Shown here: piece by piece, positions 1 through 21,679 of the stretch
Layout: each line of letters begins with the position of its first letter
How positions within the stretch are numbered: position 1 is the first letter of the stretch
Source of the DNA: Larimichthys crocea
Taxonomy: Eukaryota > Chordata > Actinopteri > Sciaenidae
DNA: 64,000 bases
Direction: 5' to 3'
Assembly: GCF_000972845.2 (NCBI RefSeq)
Contig: NC_040016.1
Coordinates: 9,940,701 to 10,004,700, forward strand
Translations under genes and position numbers: made by a program
Notes under the pieces: model-generated
Database searches by the model: none
What the model was told of the DNA's origin: nothing
The model's input: only the letters and a program-made list of their open reading frames with translations

Positions 1-68
1 ATAGACTAAACAATTATTTAATCAAAAACTAAACCATATGTTAATAATTAGCTTTTTGTTCCATGGTT

Positions 69-9441
<9,373 letters not shown>

Positions 9442-9840
9442 GTTGCCTGCCTGCCTGTCTGTGTCTCGGTCGGTGTGTGACGGTGTTAACCTGCTCACGG
9501 ACACAAACAGCCGCTGAGCCTTCTCCGGTCAGTAACGTCACACGCTAACGTTAATAATATCCTCGCGTTGCTAACCGGAGCTACTCTAACGACGGGCTTT
9601 AAAAATGACCGATGTGTAACAAAGCGAAAGTAAATACAACAGCTGAGAAACTCTGCGTGTGCTCCACTTTGATTTGGCGCTGTCAGATATCGATATCTGT
9701 CACGTTGCGTGGAGTGCAGCCGTGTTGATTCCCCGCTGGCTCAGCTGTCACCTGGCTGAGTAACTTTGTGGGCGGTGACTAACTGAGGCTGAGGGGGCGT
9801 TTGATTTATATACAGCTGCGTTCACGGACAGTAGGACAAC
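9442..9840 (-). promoter_or_regulatory. ahcyl1: ahcyl1 5' UTR and CpG-rich promoter region
   Basis: The bases immediately upstream of the ahcyl1 ATG are noticeably richer in CpG than the surrounding AT-rich DNA. They contain GCTAACG and TTGCTAACCGG words around 9543-9578 that recur at other promoters in this window. No TATA box was seen. The transcription start cannot be placed from sequence alone. Confidence 0.5.
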
Positions 9841-9849
9841 CGAGACAAC

Positions 9850-12250
9850 AAAAAATATTGTTGACATATGTGCATTTAAGTTTAAAAATCTGCTGTTTTT
9901 TATTGTTTTGAGAGGATGATGTTAATGTATTATGATAGAAAATGTAATATATCTTCTTATAAGTTCGTTCATTTTTCTTTCTTTTTTTTTTAAATCATTC
10001 ATTAATGTTAAGAGAATTTTCCTTTTTTTTTGTGATCAAATTTTTATTCTCATTCAACAGCACATAAATTAAAAAGGCCTTTAGCACATTTTTATGGTGG
10101 CTTTTAATCTTCAGCATCAAATAGTGAACTTCATGCAGACTTGCATGCATGTACAAATCACCTGCAGTAAATATTGTTCTAGTACTAGTATTGAACTACA
10201 AGACGCAAAACAGTTGCAAGCCTTTAATTAGAGTTATGTAAAGTTTTTGATGGGATAGTTAGTTGCTAGAGATGTGGTGACAACAGCTGCGCAGAGGGGG
10301 GCCCAATTTGATTTTTTTTGTCATGGGGCCCAAAATTCCTGGCGGCACCCCTGCTGTTATCTGCTGTGAAATTACACACTTATACACACATGTGTATGTG
10401 TACCTCTGCTATGCCGTGACTGTGACTTTCACTCATTCCTCTGTTTACAGCCTAATTTAATTGTACACAGTCCTTTATCCCCTTTTCTACAGTCACTTTC
10501 TATTTTTGATATAGCTTTCGTATTGAGCATGGGTTAACTTCTTAACACAGTTATATATCTAAATAATAAAATAAAATCCTATGCAATGTTTAATTTCTCT
10601 GCAGATGTTTAATTTATCTGTACATATTTAAAGATCTATCTTTGAATCTATACTTTGATCCATCTCAGGTTAATTTTAACGTATGAATACTATGTTATAG
10701 GTTAATTCTAATGTATGTTCAATGTATGTTTGTATGTTATGTATCTATCTATCTATAAATAAAGGGACTGGGACGCTGGTTCAGAGTTGAATCAGTCATA
10801 TCCCAGCTGCAGCAAATGCAACATTACACTCGTAGACCTCAGTGCGCGCATGCTCCCTGTGACTGGTTTTGAAATTGCGAAAATTAAACGCCTCCTGTCA
10901 CGACACAGTGTGGCTGTGGAGGTACGTACATCCTTCCTGCGTATGCACGCACATTGAAGTAATATGTGAGCCACTAATCTGTCTGACTCTGTCCCACATC
11001 ATCAGCTTCACTTTGAGTTTGTTATATAGTGTATTGTTATATCATTCATGCATAAATTAATCAATGTTTCAGTGACATTCACACATGGTTGCTTCTACTC
11101 CTCACTGAGCCTCAAAATCATCTCTGCATTGCAGACCTTGGAAGGAAGGGAGGGAGAGAATGTTGTGTATCTATATAAAAAAAACCTGTAATGCATGCTG
11201 CATGCTGAATTAAAGTGAACTACCTCAAACAAAGCTGTGCAATGCAGTTACACAAGGTTCACCTGCCTCTAAAACTGTGCTGCAGTGTTGAAAGGTGCAG
11301 CAACCTGACAAAAGCAAACATAAAACCCAAAAGAGATAGTTACAGTTATTTAGACAGCAAGTGACATCAAGGCGGTGATGAGATGAGTCACGGATCATCC
11401 TTCATTCTGAGTAAACTCAATTGTCACACTCTCAACTCTGCACACAACAACTGCAAGATGTAGTGAAAACAGAGAGGTGAATAATAGTCTTGGATTTGCA
11501 TAAAACCTGAAGAGGTAACTGTCTTAGTCATCAGTATAATTCAATCAGTATGCATCAGTGTGATCAGTATAATCAGTATGCATCATATGCAATCATCTTC
11601 ATCCTTTCATGTTGAGGCTCTATTTTCAGGGTAAAGATGCTCACAGAAGTCTGTTTTCAGGGTAAAGATGTTCATAAAAGACTTAACATTTCAGAAAGTG
11701 AATATGTTTGATAGGTTGACTACTATTATAGTATTAACAGAGTTATCTTTTTTAATGTATTGGTGCTCTTTCATGCATTTTACTTCAGAGTAAATACAGA
11801 GGTGGTATGCAAAACCAGGCATTATTATTCTCCATACCTGCATAGTCAAATTTCAGGCAAACAGGAGGAACAAGGTGTACACCTATATTCAGATTAGAAG
11901 TAAACAGCATAATAAAGTAGAATAGCAACATAAAGTCCAATAATAAGTGCAAATACATCTTATGTGATGGCCTATTGTATGATTTCCTCAGATTTGTCTC
12001 TCAACATTATAGAACCCACCAGAAATATATTGTTATACGCTGTGACAAAACCAAACAACCGTGTTTTAAAGTAATATCTAAACAGTTGTCTTTAATTACA
12101 AACATATTGGTTGAGTGAACATGTGTACAAGTACATGTCTAATAATGGTTGGGCTATATTTTTTCATGATATTGAACTCGGGGTTCATATATTTAAATGT
12201 AATCACACCAACAAACACCAACCGTATTTTTTTCTGTTTTAAATTATGAT
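9850..12250. other. AT-rich intergenic DNA without recognisable genes
   Basis: No reading frame here has homology I recognise. A fragment at about 10290-10365 ('ggggcccaaaattcctggcgg...') looks like an old interspersed repeat. A short ATCT run lies near 10740-10756. The rest is AT-rich and featureless to my eye. Confidence 0.5.
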
Positions 12251-12254
12251 AGTA

Positions 12255-12595
12255 CTTTATTTTCAGAATAAGGAAGACATGGAATATAATATTCAAAAAA
12301 CTATGTTTTCAAGCATGTATAAGCACCTAAAAAACAGAATCTTTTTGTTTTTTGTACTTACAAATTATCTTTTTATATCTACAGTGGGAGCGGGTCCTCT
12401 TTCATGGAGGCCTCCATGTTGAAACATAAATGTTTCTACAGTAGCCCAGAACAGACAAACTACATACTGACTCTAGACAGAGCCTTTCAAGTGTTGTTTC
12501 TCCTTTACACTAGGTAGAGGAGGGTGGTGTGAGGAGATTGCAATACAGGGATTACACCACAAGATGTAACTAAATTCTACACACTGGGCCTTTTA
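12255..12595. mobile_element. Short inverted-repeat (MITE-like) element, family M, copy 1
   Basis: It shares the blocks 'atatctacagtgggagc', 'cccagaacagacaaact' and 'ggagattgcaata' with three other stretches in this window (49741-50064, 51591-51815, 61626-62388). It ends in 'acactgggccttttag', a worn version of the family terminal repeat (TTAAAGGTCCAGTGTGTA). The left end is degraded. Confidence 0.75.
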
Positions 12596-12654
12596 GTCTT
12601 GCACTTAATTTGAATTCTGTATTTTGTATTGCTATGGCTATTGTTTTAGTTTCA

Positions 12655-13210
12655 AGCTCGGGTCCTCTACCAGAGGCCTGGGAGTTTGAGGGTTCTGCGC
12701 AGTATCTTCAATGTTCCTAGGACTGCACTCCTCTGGACTGAGGCTTCAGATGTTGTTCCCGGGATTTGCTGGAGCCACTCTCCCAGTTTGGGGGTTACTG
12801 CCCCAAGTGCCCCCACTACCACAGGGACCAGCAACCCTTGACCTCCACATCCGTCCAGCTCTCTTCACCCTTGATACTTGCTCAGTTTCTCATGTTCCTT
12901 CTCCTGGATGTGGCGTCACTGGAGTCGCCACATCTATCACCACTACCCTCTTCTGCCTTTGTCCACCACCACTAGTCGGTTGGGTAGCCAGGACCTGTTT
13001 GTTGTCACTACTACTATCTATTCCATACTGGTTTGCAGATGTTCCGTATACTTATCGGATCCAGGCCACTTGGATTAGTGCCTCTGCATTTAGGCTGGAT
13101 AGCCTAGCGTCGTACACCCGGGCTACTATGTGCTGGACTGTCTCAGGGGCTGCTTTACACAGTCCCTGCATCTTGGATCTGGTCTACTCTGGTAGATACC
13201 TGGCCCTCTA
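12655..13210 (-). pseudogene. LINE (non-LTR retrotransposon) ORF2 3'-end fragment, antisense
   Basis: Reverse-strand translation, with frameshifts and stops, shows short runs such as QVLATQPTSGGG, VVVIDVATP, WGSNPQTGRVAPANPG, and a final LRRTL-type segment ending just before 'gtagaggacccgagct'. This matches the order of the C-terminal part of a common fish LINE ORF2 (D-V-A-I-P; G.L...L..W...IPG; L.ILRRTL.LPGLW). It is decayed and has no coding capacity. On the plus strand it makes a misleading long open frame. Confidence 0.7.
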
Positions 13211-13228
13211 TGGCTCGTGTGCTATGGC

Positions 13229-13240
13229 CTCTCTCTCTCC

Positions 13241-13273
<33 letters not shown>

Positions 13274-13334
13274 GCTCCGCTCTCTCTCTCCGCTATATAT
13301 TATATTATATATATATATATAATAATATATATAT
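13229..13334. repeat. (CT)n followed by (TA)n microsatellite
   Basis: An interrupted CT run (13229-13290) is followed directly by an imperfect TA run (13294-13334). It lies about 300 bp upstream of the srsf3 first-exon region. Confidence 0.95.
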
Positions 13335-13559
13335 CGGTGTGTGACTGTGAATGTGGAAACAGCGCCACCACCACATTGACTTTCATGGTGTGGTCAAAGA
13401 TGGTATTGCAGCTTTACGCGCCCTTCTCAAAGTGTACGTTCGTTAATGTTTACCAGTTAAACGCTTTAGTCAGTAAAATGTCTAAATAATAATTTTTAAA
13501 AAATGCATTTTGAGTTAATCATATAAGAGTAGATTGTTGCAACACAAAGTTAAGAGGCA

Positions 13560-13730
13560 GAGACATGTGATAGGCACGGGAGGACTCTTCCTGCCTCAGT
13601 CACCCCGCCCCCCGGGGAGCAGCAGTGCCCCTTTACTGACAAACGTATTTTCCGTCACGCCATTTTCCATCGACGACCGAGAGGAGCAAACCATCCGGAC
13701 GAGACGAAGCTGCGAACTGCGACGACCACG
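13560..13730 (+). promoter_or_regulatory. srsf3: srsf3 promoter and candidate non-coding first exon
   Basis: CpG-rich DNA with GC boxes ('ccccgccccccgggg' near 13602) precedes a segment 'cattttccatcgacgaccgag' (about 13661) that resembles the 5' UTR of vertebrate SRSF3. A usable but weak donor (gtagag) follows at 13731. The coding exon begins after an acceptor just before 14390. The transcription start is not defined. Confidence 0.55.
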
Positions 13731-14397
13731 GTAGAGTCTGAACTAAATCCACAATCATGTATCGTACTGTAAACTTGTTTTTCCTTTATTTGAATGTCGT
13801 GTTTGTGTGGATTTCATCGTGACTCCACTGTGGTTTAATCTATTGTTTGATTTCTGCTGCTCCCCCCCCGCTCAGGGCCTCGGAAAGACGACAGCCATTT
13901 TAAGCTACCGTTAAATAGCCGCTTAGCTTCGCCTAGCGTCGAGTGAAACTCGAGTTTTAAACGTGAAACGACACATTTTAAAGGCGGAATACAGGCAACT
14001 ATGCAAGGTCAGTCGTTCAGGCTATTACAATATTGCATTTTACACCAACTTAGCTATCATGGAAATCAATTTTTTTTTTGTGAAATGATTTGAGTTAGCG
14101 CAACGCTGCGGCTTCGAGCCCGGCAAAAAAAAGTAGGCCAAGCTTCCTCCGGTTTGCCAGCATTTTAAACAATGGATTAAAGATGTGATTTAATGGATAA
14201 TTAAGTATGTTTTTCATGTGATACAAGTCAGATGTTTTATATATAAACACACACAGTGATATATACATTTAAGGGTTATTGTGCAAGCTGTGTTGGGGAA
14301 ATAATTTCCCCTCCACATGTTAGGTTGTCTTAATCTACTTTCCCTGCATTAATATGTTCCCTCTTTCTTTGTCCCCATTTATCTCCCAGATTCAGCC

Positions 14398-17300
14398 ATG
14401 CATCGTGACTGTCCCCTTGACTGCAAGGTTTATGTTGGAAACTTGGGCAACAATGGAAACAAGACAGAGTTAGAGAGGTCGTTCGGCTACTACGGTCCTC
14501 TCCGCAGTGTTTGGGTGGCCAGAAACCCTCCAGGCTTCGCCTTCGTAGAGTTTGAAGACCCCAGAGATGCGACTGATGCCGTCCGCGAGCTCGACGGAAG
14601 GTAAGTATCTCAACCAAGCATGTGTTTATTGTACAGCAAGCAGTAACCACCAGGGATGTAACGATACAGTCAACTCACGACTCCATACGGTTCACGATTT
14701 TTTTGTTTGTGTTTTCTTATAAAAAGTGCAACTTACACGGTCATCTTAAACAACAAAACACATGAAGAATATCTCCTTTCTTTAGAAACAATCAAATCTG
14801 CCGTTAACTGGTGTAAGGTGCAGTTTTCACGAGGTGGCGTAATGTTACTTTGCTTCTCGCTGTGGTGGTGGCTAATATGCTGCTGCATGTTGCATCTCTT
14901 GCAATATTTGCATGCTGTTTTTGTTTTTTCTGTCCATTTCTCACTGGTTGTATTTGTGTATATAGGGAATCCAAAATGCCGCCACAGAGGTGATTAAAAA
15001 CCGCTCTGTGCATCCTCTATTTCAAAGCTATTTTCTACAGTCGCCATGTCTTCCCTTGTTCTGTGCTCCGACGCTTTGACGTTTGACATTGAACAAATGA
15101 ATCACCAACCATTGACTGTTTTAAAGATAACTTAACCTATTTCTAATAAACAATATAGAAACAATATCCCACTTCTCCTTTTTTTGTCAGCCGGTGCGAA
15201 TCGGCACGCATTTGTATTGATTTTTAATCGTGTCATGATGCATCGTTACATCCCTAATCTCGACCAAATCTTGAAAGTATTGAGGATATATTTATTGTAC
15301 AATAAGACGATTCATCTCGCTGCAGCTACAATGGTTAATGCTGTTTCTTTTGTTGTTGCTTTGCAGGACGTTGTGTGGTTGCCGGGTGCGAGTAGAGCTG
15401 TCCAATGGCGAGAAGCGCAGCCGCACCCGTGGCGCTCCCCCTTCGTGGGGCAGGCGTCCTCGAGACCGAGACGACTACAGGCGCCGGAGCCCGCCAGCCA
15501 GACGCAGGTGACCCATGTTGTTCTTCAACAGTGACCAGCGAGAGACAAAAATATGATTTATCGTGTACTTTAAATCTGTGACTTCCACACTCTTACCCGC
15601 AGTATATTTCCTGGTTATTGCTTATGTTTCTCCAGTGTAGGCATTTCTAGTGTTTTATCTTTTCTGCTGATTTTATACATGTGTGATTGTTGCAGTGTTT
15701 TTAAGGCTTGCAGTTTCATCTTCATTGATATTATTGCTCATTTTACATAGGGAGCCAAAGAGATAGACATTCATAACCAAATAATGAAATACGACATGGG
15801 AATAGGACATTATTCTTTCTAGGTGATGTAGTGAAGCCTTTCTATTGCAAAATGCATCTTCAGTGCAAATCTGGCCTGCAGGATTTTATTTCTGCGTAAG
15901 GCACCAAAGTTTCTGTGCATTTCTTTGTGCACTCTAAAACATATCTACATTTTAACTGCTGTTAAAGTGGCAAAATAGGATTGGGCAATTCCTATGTCGG
16001 AAAAAGTATAATCTGTTTAAACTTTTGGGGGGTGAAAGTGCCAAATGTTCTTTTTGTTTGAGGATGCTTTTTATTTTCCATCTATATTAATAAGAATGAA
16101 ACCCGTTGCAGAGCCACCACCATGCCTCTTCTCACCATCCTCTGAGTCAATCAACTAGTCCTCTTTCAGCATCATGTGACCATCGTGCCCCAATCAGCTT
16201 GGCTGGTGCTGTCACATGACCCAGGCATGGCCAGTCGTCAGGTTGCACCAACCCATTGGTTCCTCAGCATGCCGTTCTCAACCTCCTCCTCCTTCAACCT
16301 TAACCCAAACGGCAGCGGCCCACCTCACATTCTCGACCAATCAGCGTATTACGTTCCCAAATGTCTACAACCTACCAACAGCAGCCTTCGGCTAACCAAT
16401 TAAAGCAGGAAAAAAGCCACAGCCAGCCCCCATCTGCCTGCCACCTAATCACCTTGCAGCATCTGGCCAGTCCTATTCAGCCAAATCTACCTACCCGGCC
16501 GACAGTCTGCCTCCCTTTCGTCATATCTAGCTTGTTGAAAACCAAAAATACTAGTAAGTTTTCTTCATTCAGTACACTGCTGATTACAGTTTTGAAAGTG
16601 AAGAGACAGCTGGTTTCAAAAGGTTGTTCTTTTTTTAAATTACTTAAAATCAGTCTGGAGCTTCACATTTCCAGATTTCCATTATAGACATTCATCTGGT
16701 ATGTCTTGGGGTTCTGAGCAGATTTATGAAGTCACACAAATCAGAACTCTTCTCAACCCCTCATTGGATATCAAAAGGTTTTTTTTCTTTTTTTTTGGGT
16801 GGTGTATGGTTGGTTTTAGCAGATCGTAGCCTGGTTACTTGACAAGACTTACTCCCAGTGACCAGTAGATTGTTTTTGTTATTAGCTCCCAATTCCTTAT
16901 GTGCTCCCCGTTTTAAGCAGTGGACCAGTTTCATACAGATGGTGGCCTCTGAGTGGATTTCTACACTTATGGCCAGTCCACAGTGCAGCCATAGACCATC
17001 ATATTCGATTTTGTAACGGCTCAGACACAGCACTTACAAACACACACCACTGAGCGCTGACTTCATTCAAAGTTGCCGATGGCACTGTGGGACAGGTGCG
17101 ATGATTCGTGAACACCTGCCATCTCTATGCACTGGGTCCATTGCCGGTGAGCCATAGATTCTGAAACACCAGAGTCTTTTATGAGTTACTCAGATAGACA
17201 CAGGGCTGTGTTGAAGGAGGCCCATGTAAGAAAAGGATTAGATTAATGGGGAGCTCTACAGCGGCTCGGCGCGTCTGCGTTTGTTAACATTTTTGTATTT

Positions 17301-18148
17301 TCCCTGCACAGATCCCCACGCAGGAGGAGCTTCAGCCGCAGTCGAAGCAGGTACGTCAACCCCCGCAGACGTGAATCCACACCATTAGTTTTTCTTCGAC
17401 ATAGCATTTAGGATCTAAAGAAAGCCTTACGAATATCAAACCTAATTAGGTTTAGCTTTCAATATTTGCAAGTGATAAAATATCCAGATAATCACCCGTT
17501 GTTGGGGATAGCTCAAACACTATAAGTAGTTTTTAGTTAAGGTGTAAAATCAGATGAGATGTATATGTTTATGTTGATTGATAAAAATCAAAGAAATGAA
17601 TTGATCGGAGGTGAAATGTGCAGTGCTGGCTATAAATGAGAAGCTTGTTTACATGTTGAACATTTTCTGCACTAGTATGTCAGAGATCAGTTGGTATCCA
17701 GGTATCTAGTCCATCGGCTGTTGCAACCCAACCCCAGTAGTCATGCACGTGTGGGTTAAAGTGCAGAACGTTGTAGAAATGTTTACTCACCGGGATGATT
17801 CGCCTTTTGCAGGTCTTTCTCCAGAGACAGGAGGAGGGAGAGGTCCCTCTCCCGGGACAGGAACCACAAACCTTCCAGGTCCTTCTCACGATCAAGAAGG
17901 TAAGGGAATATTTTGATCTTCAAATCATTCCAGTCTTGTGAGTGTGAAATATTATTTAACTATGGAACCTGCTGTATCTGTGGGTTTTCTCTAGAGGACG
18001 CTGTACAGCAGAAAAACACACTCCCGTCAAAGCAGATCTAACTTGTTCCGAGAATGTTGTGATGTTTTGGTCAGTAACTCTTTCTTGCTTTTAACGGTTT
18101 GTTTCTCTGCTTCCCCACAGCCGCTCCAGGTCCACTGACAGAAAATAG
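14398..18148 (+). CDS. srsf3: SRSF3, serine/arginine-rich splicing factor 3 (5 coding exons)
   Basis: Coding exons 14398-14600, 15367-15507, 17312-17350, 17813-17899, 18121-18148; sum 498 nt, 165 aa (human 164). The N-terminal RRM (residues about 9-82) carries RNP2 KVYVGNLG and RNP1 [11 protein letters not shown] linker [15 protein letters not shown] and a short RS domain rich in SR/RS dipeptides follow ([13 protein letters not shown]...). The family binds C-rich RNA (CNNC-type), and acts in constitutive and alternative splicing, 3' end choice and export via NXF1, mainly in nuclear speckles. All introns used are GT-AG. Intron 2 of the coding region (15508-17311) holds the candidate poison exon, indicating autoregulation. 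Whether this is the srsf3a or srsf3b paralogue cannot be told here. Confidence 0.97.
14652..15255. mobile_element. hAT-like non-autonomous element in the first coding intron of srsf3
   Basis: The ends carry a perfect 14-bp inverted repeat: AGGGATGTAACGAT at 14652-14665 and ATCGTTACATCCCT at 15242-15255. This terminal repeat is typical of teleost hAT-type elements. No transposase reading frame is visible inside (about 0.6 kb). I did not find a matching 8-bp target duplication, so the insertion is probably old. Confidence 0.75.
16170..16553 (+). other. srsf3: srsf3 candidate poison (ultraconserved-type) cassette exon
   Basis: A 384-nt segment is bounded by an acceptor (ctctttcag) and a strong donor (gtaagt at 16554). 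If spliced after the exon ending at 15507, translation reads AG-C ATC ATG TGA, so a stop codon arises within ten bases. The segment is unusually rich in CANC/CNNC words (cATC, cAAC, CACC), the binding class of SRSF3 itself. Position, orientation and effect match exon 4 of mammalian SRSF3, whose inclusion is promoted by SRSF3 and lowers its own expression. Confidence 0.8.
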
Positions 18149-18830
18149 AGGGCGGTCTGTCAGGTGTAAAGGGAGTTGAAGATGAACGGTTGTACAGGCG
18201 TCTCCGTTTCATATGATGGACTTCAACGTGACCAACATGGTCATTTTTGTGTTGGTTTTTTTTAAACAATCATGCATTTTAGTGTCCCTCCCCCCTTGTT
18301 ATGGTCATTTTCATACATTGAGTGGGTGTGTAGAAGTGTGATCGCTCGAGTCACGTCCATCATCGGCGGTCCTGGAACATTTTTGACACCCAGCATTCCA
18401 GTTCACTTAATCTCTTCTGAGCTTTGTTTTTGTTTTTTTTGTCAATGAATGTACTGTGTAGTTTGACTTAGTGTGAGTAGTTTCATTTTCACCGTGGAAA
18501 ATGCCAGCTTTTTTTTTTTGTTTGTTTTATTTCATAGGAAGGGTTGGGATGATTTGTAATGGAAGTTCCACCTTTTTTTTTGATTGTCTGTATAGCCAAC
18601 ATATTCCTGACATGCTACTTTCTTACTTCATACTGAAGGTTTCCATCTGTTTATGGTTGGTGGTTTAATAAATGCACCCCCTCGTTCAAAATGCAAAAAC
18701 TATGGCATTGATTTAAAAGGTGTAATGACCACAGGTCAGATTTTTGTCTATGAAGTTTTCTGTTTTTTTCTTTTGTTTGATACTATGTGAAAATGTCAAT
18801 TAAAAACTGGTTGATTAAAAAAAAAACTTT
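18149..18830 (+). other. srsf3: srsf3 3' UTR with polyadenylation signals
   Basis: U-rich, non-coding sequence follows the stop. A canonical AATAAA lies at 18667-18672. A second, ATTAAA-type signal near 18798 is followed by an A-rich stretch. Either could be used. Confidence 0.7.
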
Positions 18831-18849
18831 TTATATTTTTGCCTTTCTT

Positions 18850-19985
18850 GACATTCCTGCAGAGAGATGCTGAATTATTGTGATCCACCCTGTTTAACAC
18901 AAGGGGGCGCGCCGACTGCATCGATGAATAGTCCAGGTTACAGTCTGATTACTGTGGCTGTAATTGTTTTACCTTTTTTGTCAGTATCTCTGTATTTATA
19001 AAACCTCACTGGTTTTCATGTCAGCATTCACTTGAGATTTTGTTGTAAATATATTTGACATTATCCACTCACTATAAAGTGACGCATCACCACCACAACA
19101 TGAAGTAGGGTAAAGAATTCAAACACATCTGACCAGTCATACATCATCTCAATATATGCATGCTATTTGAGTTGTGTACCTTATTGATCTCGTGTTACAG
19201 CCACAGTTACATGCAATTACAACACAATCGACACTTGTACACCTGTACAGAAGTACATTATATTGAGAGGTGTTTCTCTCGTGTATGTAAACGGAGTGGC
19301 AAAATATTAGAAAAGTCTCAAAATGATGCAGACCAGTTTAACACTACTGCAAACTACAACCCAAATACTAAACACACTTATATTAATACCTCTACAAAAA
19401 CTGAAATATATCAGCTTAATAAAAGAACAATTTGTGGCAGATTTGTTTTATGGGATCACACTGGATTGTACCTAAAGAAGTGGCTGGTGGGTGTATACAG
19501 TACACAGAAGATACTCCTAACAATTCAATACATATACATACATATATATCTCCACCAGTTGTAGAAAATATATGTAGTCTGATCAAGTTTTGTATTTAAA
19601 AGCGGCTTAAAGTGGCTTAATCTTATCTACCATAGGAGAAGGAAGAACATATAGATCTATCCATGTAAAATAAGCATATAAATATATATATAGCCTCATA
19701 AATTGAAACTGACTGGAGATATGTTTTATCGGAGACAGCAGAAGTAACTTAAGTCAAATTGTAATATAGACTGTGTACGTGTTGAAGTCAGTGGACTGAT
19801 TACATAAGGAACAGACATTAACCTCTGTCTCTGTTCCCGCTTTATGTATCGGTGAACGGGTTAAACATAACCACCTCACATCGCGCAACATGTACATGAC
19901 ATATCATAACAATGTGTGTTGTGTAATGTGGCTGAGTGAAAGTTTAACCACTTCAGCAGCGGCAGATAAGCAGTTTAAATAATAG
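18850..19985. other. Intergenic AT-rich DNA between srsf3 and cdkn1a
   Basis: I see no gene here. Open frames such as the one covering 19160-19564 have no recognisable domain and low-complexity AT-rich codon content. Confidence 0.4.
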
Positions 19986-19989
19986 TGTC

Positions 19990-20420
19990 CTTGTGCTGCT
20001 GATAAAGTCACTGTGTATTAAAACAGAGGGCTCAGACATGACTCAGCTCCCTCAGACATGTAATTCAGGTCGTCTGGTGACGCTTATTAAAACGTTTATT
20101 GCACACTGTGTTCAGATAAGGTGTTATCTCTCCTCGGGCACACCCCTGCAACAAGCACACGAGCTCCCTGTGTTCACGCACACAGTCCACGTGAACCGGC
20201 ACAAACACAGGGCGCAGGTTTCTCAAATCTCCGCGCGCTTTTCCACGTGTTACTCAAAGCCCCGTGACATCACAGGAGCGATGACTCATGGTATCCACGG
20301 GTCTCACATTCAAAAGAAACTCGCGGGAATCCACCCAGAAATCCGGTATTTCCACCCACTGTTGTGTAATGTACTGACTATGTGTCTCTGTCGCCCATGG
20401 AGAACACAGTACATGACTAT
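19990..20420. promoter_or_regulatory. CpG- and motif-rich block upstream of cdkn1a (candidate enhancer)
   Basis: This island is richer in G+C than its surroundings. It contains two p53-type half sites 10 bp apart (AGACATGACT 20034-20043 and AGACATGTAA 20054-20063), an AP-1 site TGACTCA (about 20282) and E-box-type CACGTG words. All are short motifs seen by eye, so function is inferred only. Confidence 0.35.
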
Positions 20421-20481
20421 GACGAGTATTAAAACAAGAAGGTGCAGCTTGTTTGAGATAATTATAGATCAGACTGAGTCT

Positions 20482-20574
<93 letters not shown>
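20482..20574. repeat. (TATC)n microsatellite with adjoining retroposon tail
   Basis: About 23 uninterrupted TATC units are followed by 'agaatcagaagtactttatt', the usual 3' end of a fish LINE-type retroposon. The microsatellite probably grew from that tail. Confidence 0.95.
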
Positions 20575-21114
20575 AGAATCAGAAGTACTTTATTAAATTA
20601 AGCATTAAATTCTATGTATCTATGGGTTTTTCTGTTTGAAATCATGATAAAGTAAATCTACATCTGGGTTTTTAACACTTGGTCACACAAAACATGATGT
20701 GTAAAGACCCCAAATTAAACTCTGGGAAACTTCCATTGTCATTTTCAAACCATTCTCTGATATTCTGTAGATCATGCAGTCACATCTCCCTTTGCTGAAA
20801 ATCACCATTACCACCACCATCTGTAAACATACATGTCTCATTAATACATAACTAACTAAACTTCTTTCCCGGAGTTTCTGTGCTCTCTCGTCCAGCAGGT
20901 TACTGTCATTATTGCTACCATATCTCCATCACATTTTATAGTTAGTTGATGATTTGCTGCCTCTGTGCATCTGTGTCTCTCTGTCTCTATCACAGGTTCC
21001 ACTGCTACTGTAATCATTTTATCATTCATTGTAATTCATTGTCATTTTATCATTCATTGTATTTGTGCAATATGTTTGTGTTGATTTGTTCCGTACACGT
21101 GACATCTATTGCAT

Positions 21115-21312
21115 TGTCTGTCCGTCCTGGGAGAGGGATCCCTCCTCTGTGGCTCTTCCTGAGGTTTCTTCCACCTTTTTTGTGGACAAGTTTTTCCTCA
21201 CTCGAACCGAGGGTCTAAGGACAGAGGGTGTCACTCCCTGTACAGATTGTAAAGCCCTCCGAGGCAAATGTACTTTGTGACTTTGGGCTTTACAAATAAA
21301 ATCTGATTTGAT
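21115..21312 (+). mobile_element. Retroposon 3' end with TGATT-type tail
   Basis: The stretch from 'gggagagggatccctcctct' through 'cagattgtaaagccctccga' to 'aataaaatctgatttgattt' is the conserved 3' region of a very common teleost SINE/LINE group, ending in short tandem repeats (TTGAT). No coding part is attached. Confidence 0.75.
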
Positions 21313-21424
21313 TTGATTTGATCATTTAAAGCACTGGTTCTCAAACTGTGGTATGTGTTCCTCTGGTGGTACACGTCTTCCCCCATAGTGGTACTTGGAG
21401 GAGTTTCTAAAATCAGGGCGATGC

Positions 21425-21660
21425 AGTGGTGTGCAAAAAGGTTCCTGGTTTGAACCTCCACCCAACCACCCTTTGTATGTTCTCCACGTGTCTACATGGG
21501 TTCTCTCCAGGAAAACCCGGCTTCCTCCCACAGTTCCTTAACTGAATAGGTCCATTTGGAAAGATAAATTGCCTGTAGGTGTGTATGTGAATGGTTGTTT
21601 GTCTCTAAGCTGGCTAAGGTGTACCCCGCCTCTCACCTCTAATCCTGATGAGTATAAATA
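21425..21660 (+). mobile_element. SINE-like interspersed repeat fragment
   Basis: The order 'ggttcctggtttgaacctcc', 'gtatgttctccacgtgtcta', 'cttcctcccacagt', 'aaattgcctgtaggtgtg', 'ggtgtaccccgcctctc' matches a widely dispersed fish repeat. A second, 3'-only piece in the same family occurs at about 57510-57620. Confidence 0.65.
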
Positions 21661-21679
21661 GTTATTATACCCCGAGCAG

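Noticed and set aside
12711..13322. A 203-residue plus-strand open frame
   Set aside because: It is the antisense of a decayed LINE followed by a CT microsatellite.
19993..20601. A 202-residue open frame
   Set aside because: Its C-terminal part is translated TATC microsatellite and the rest has no recognisable domain.
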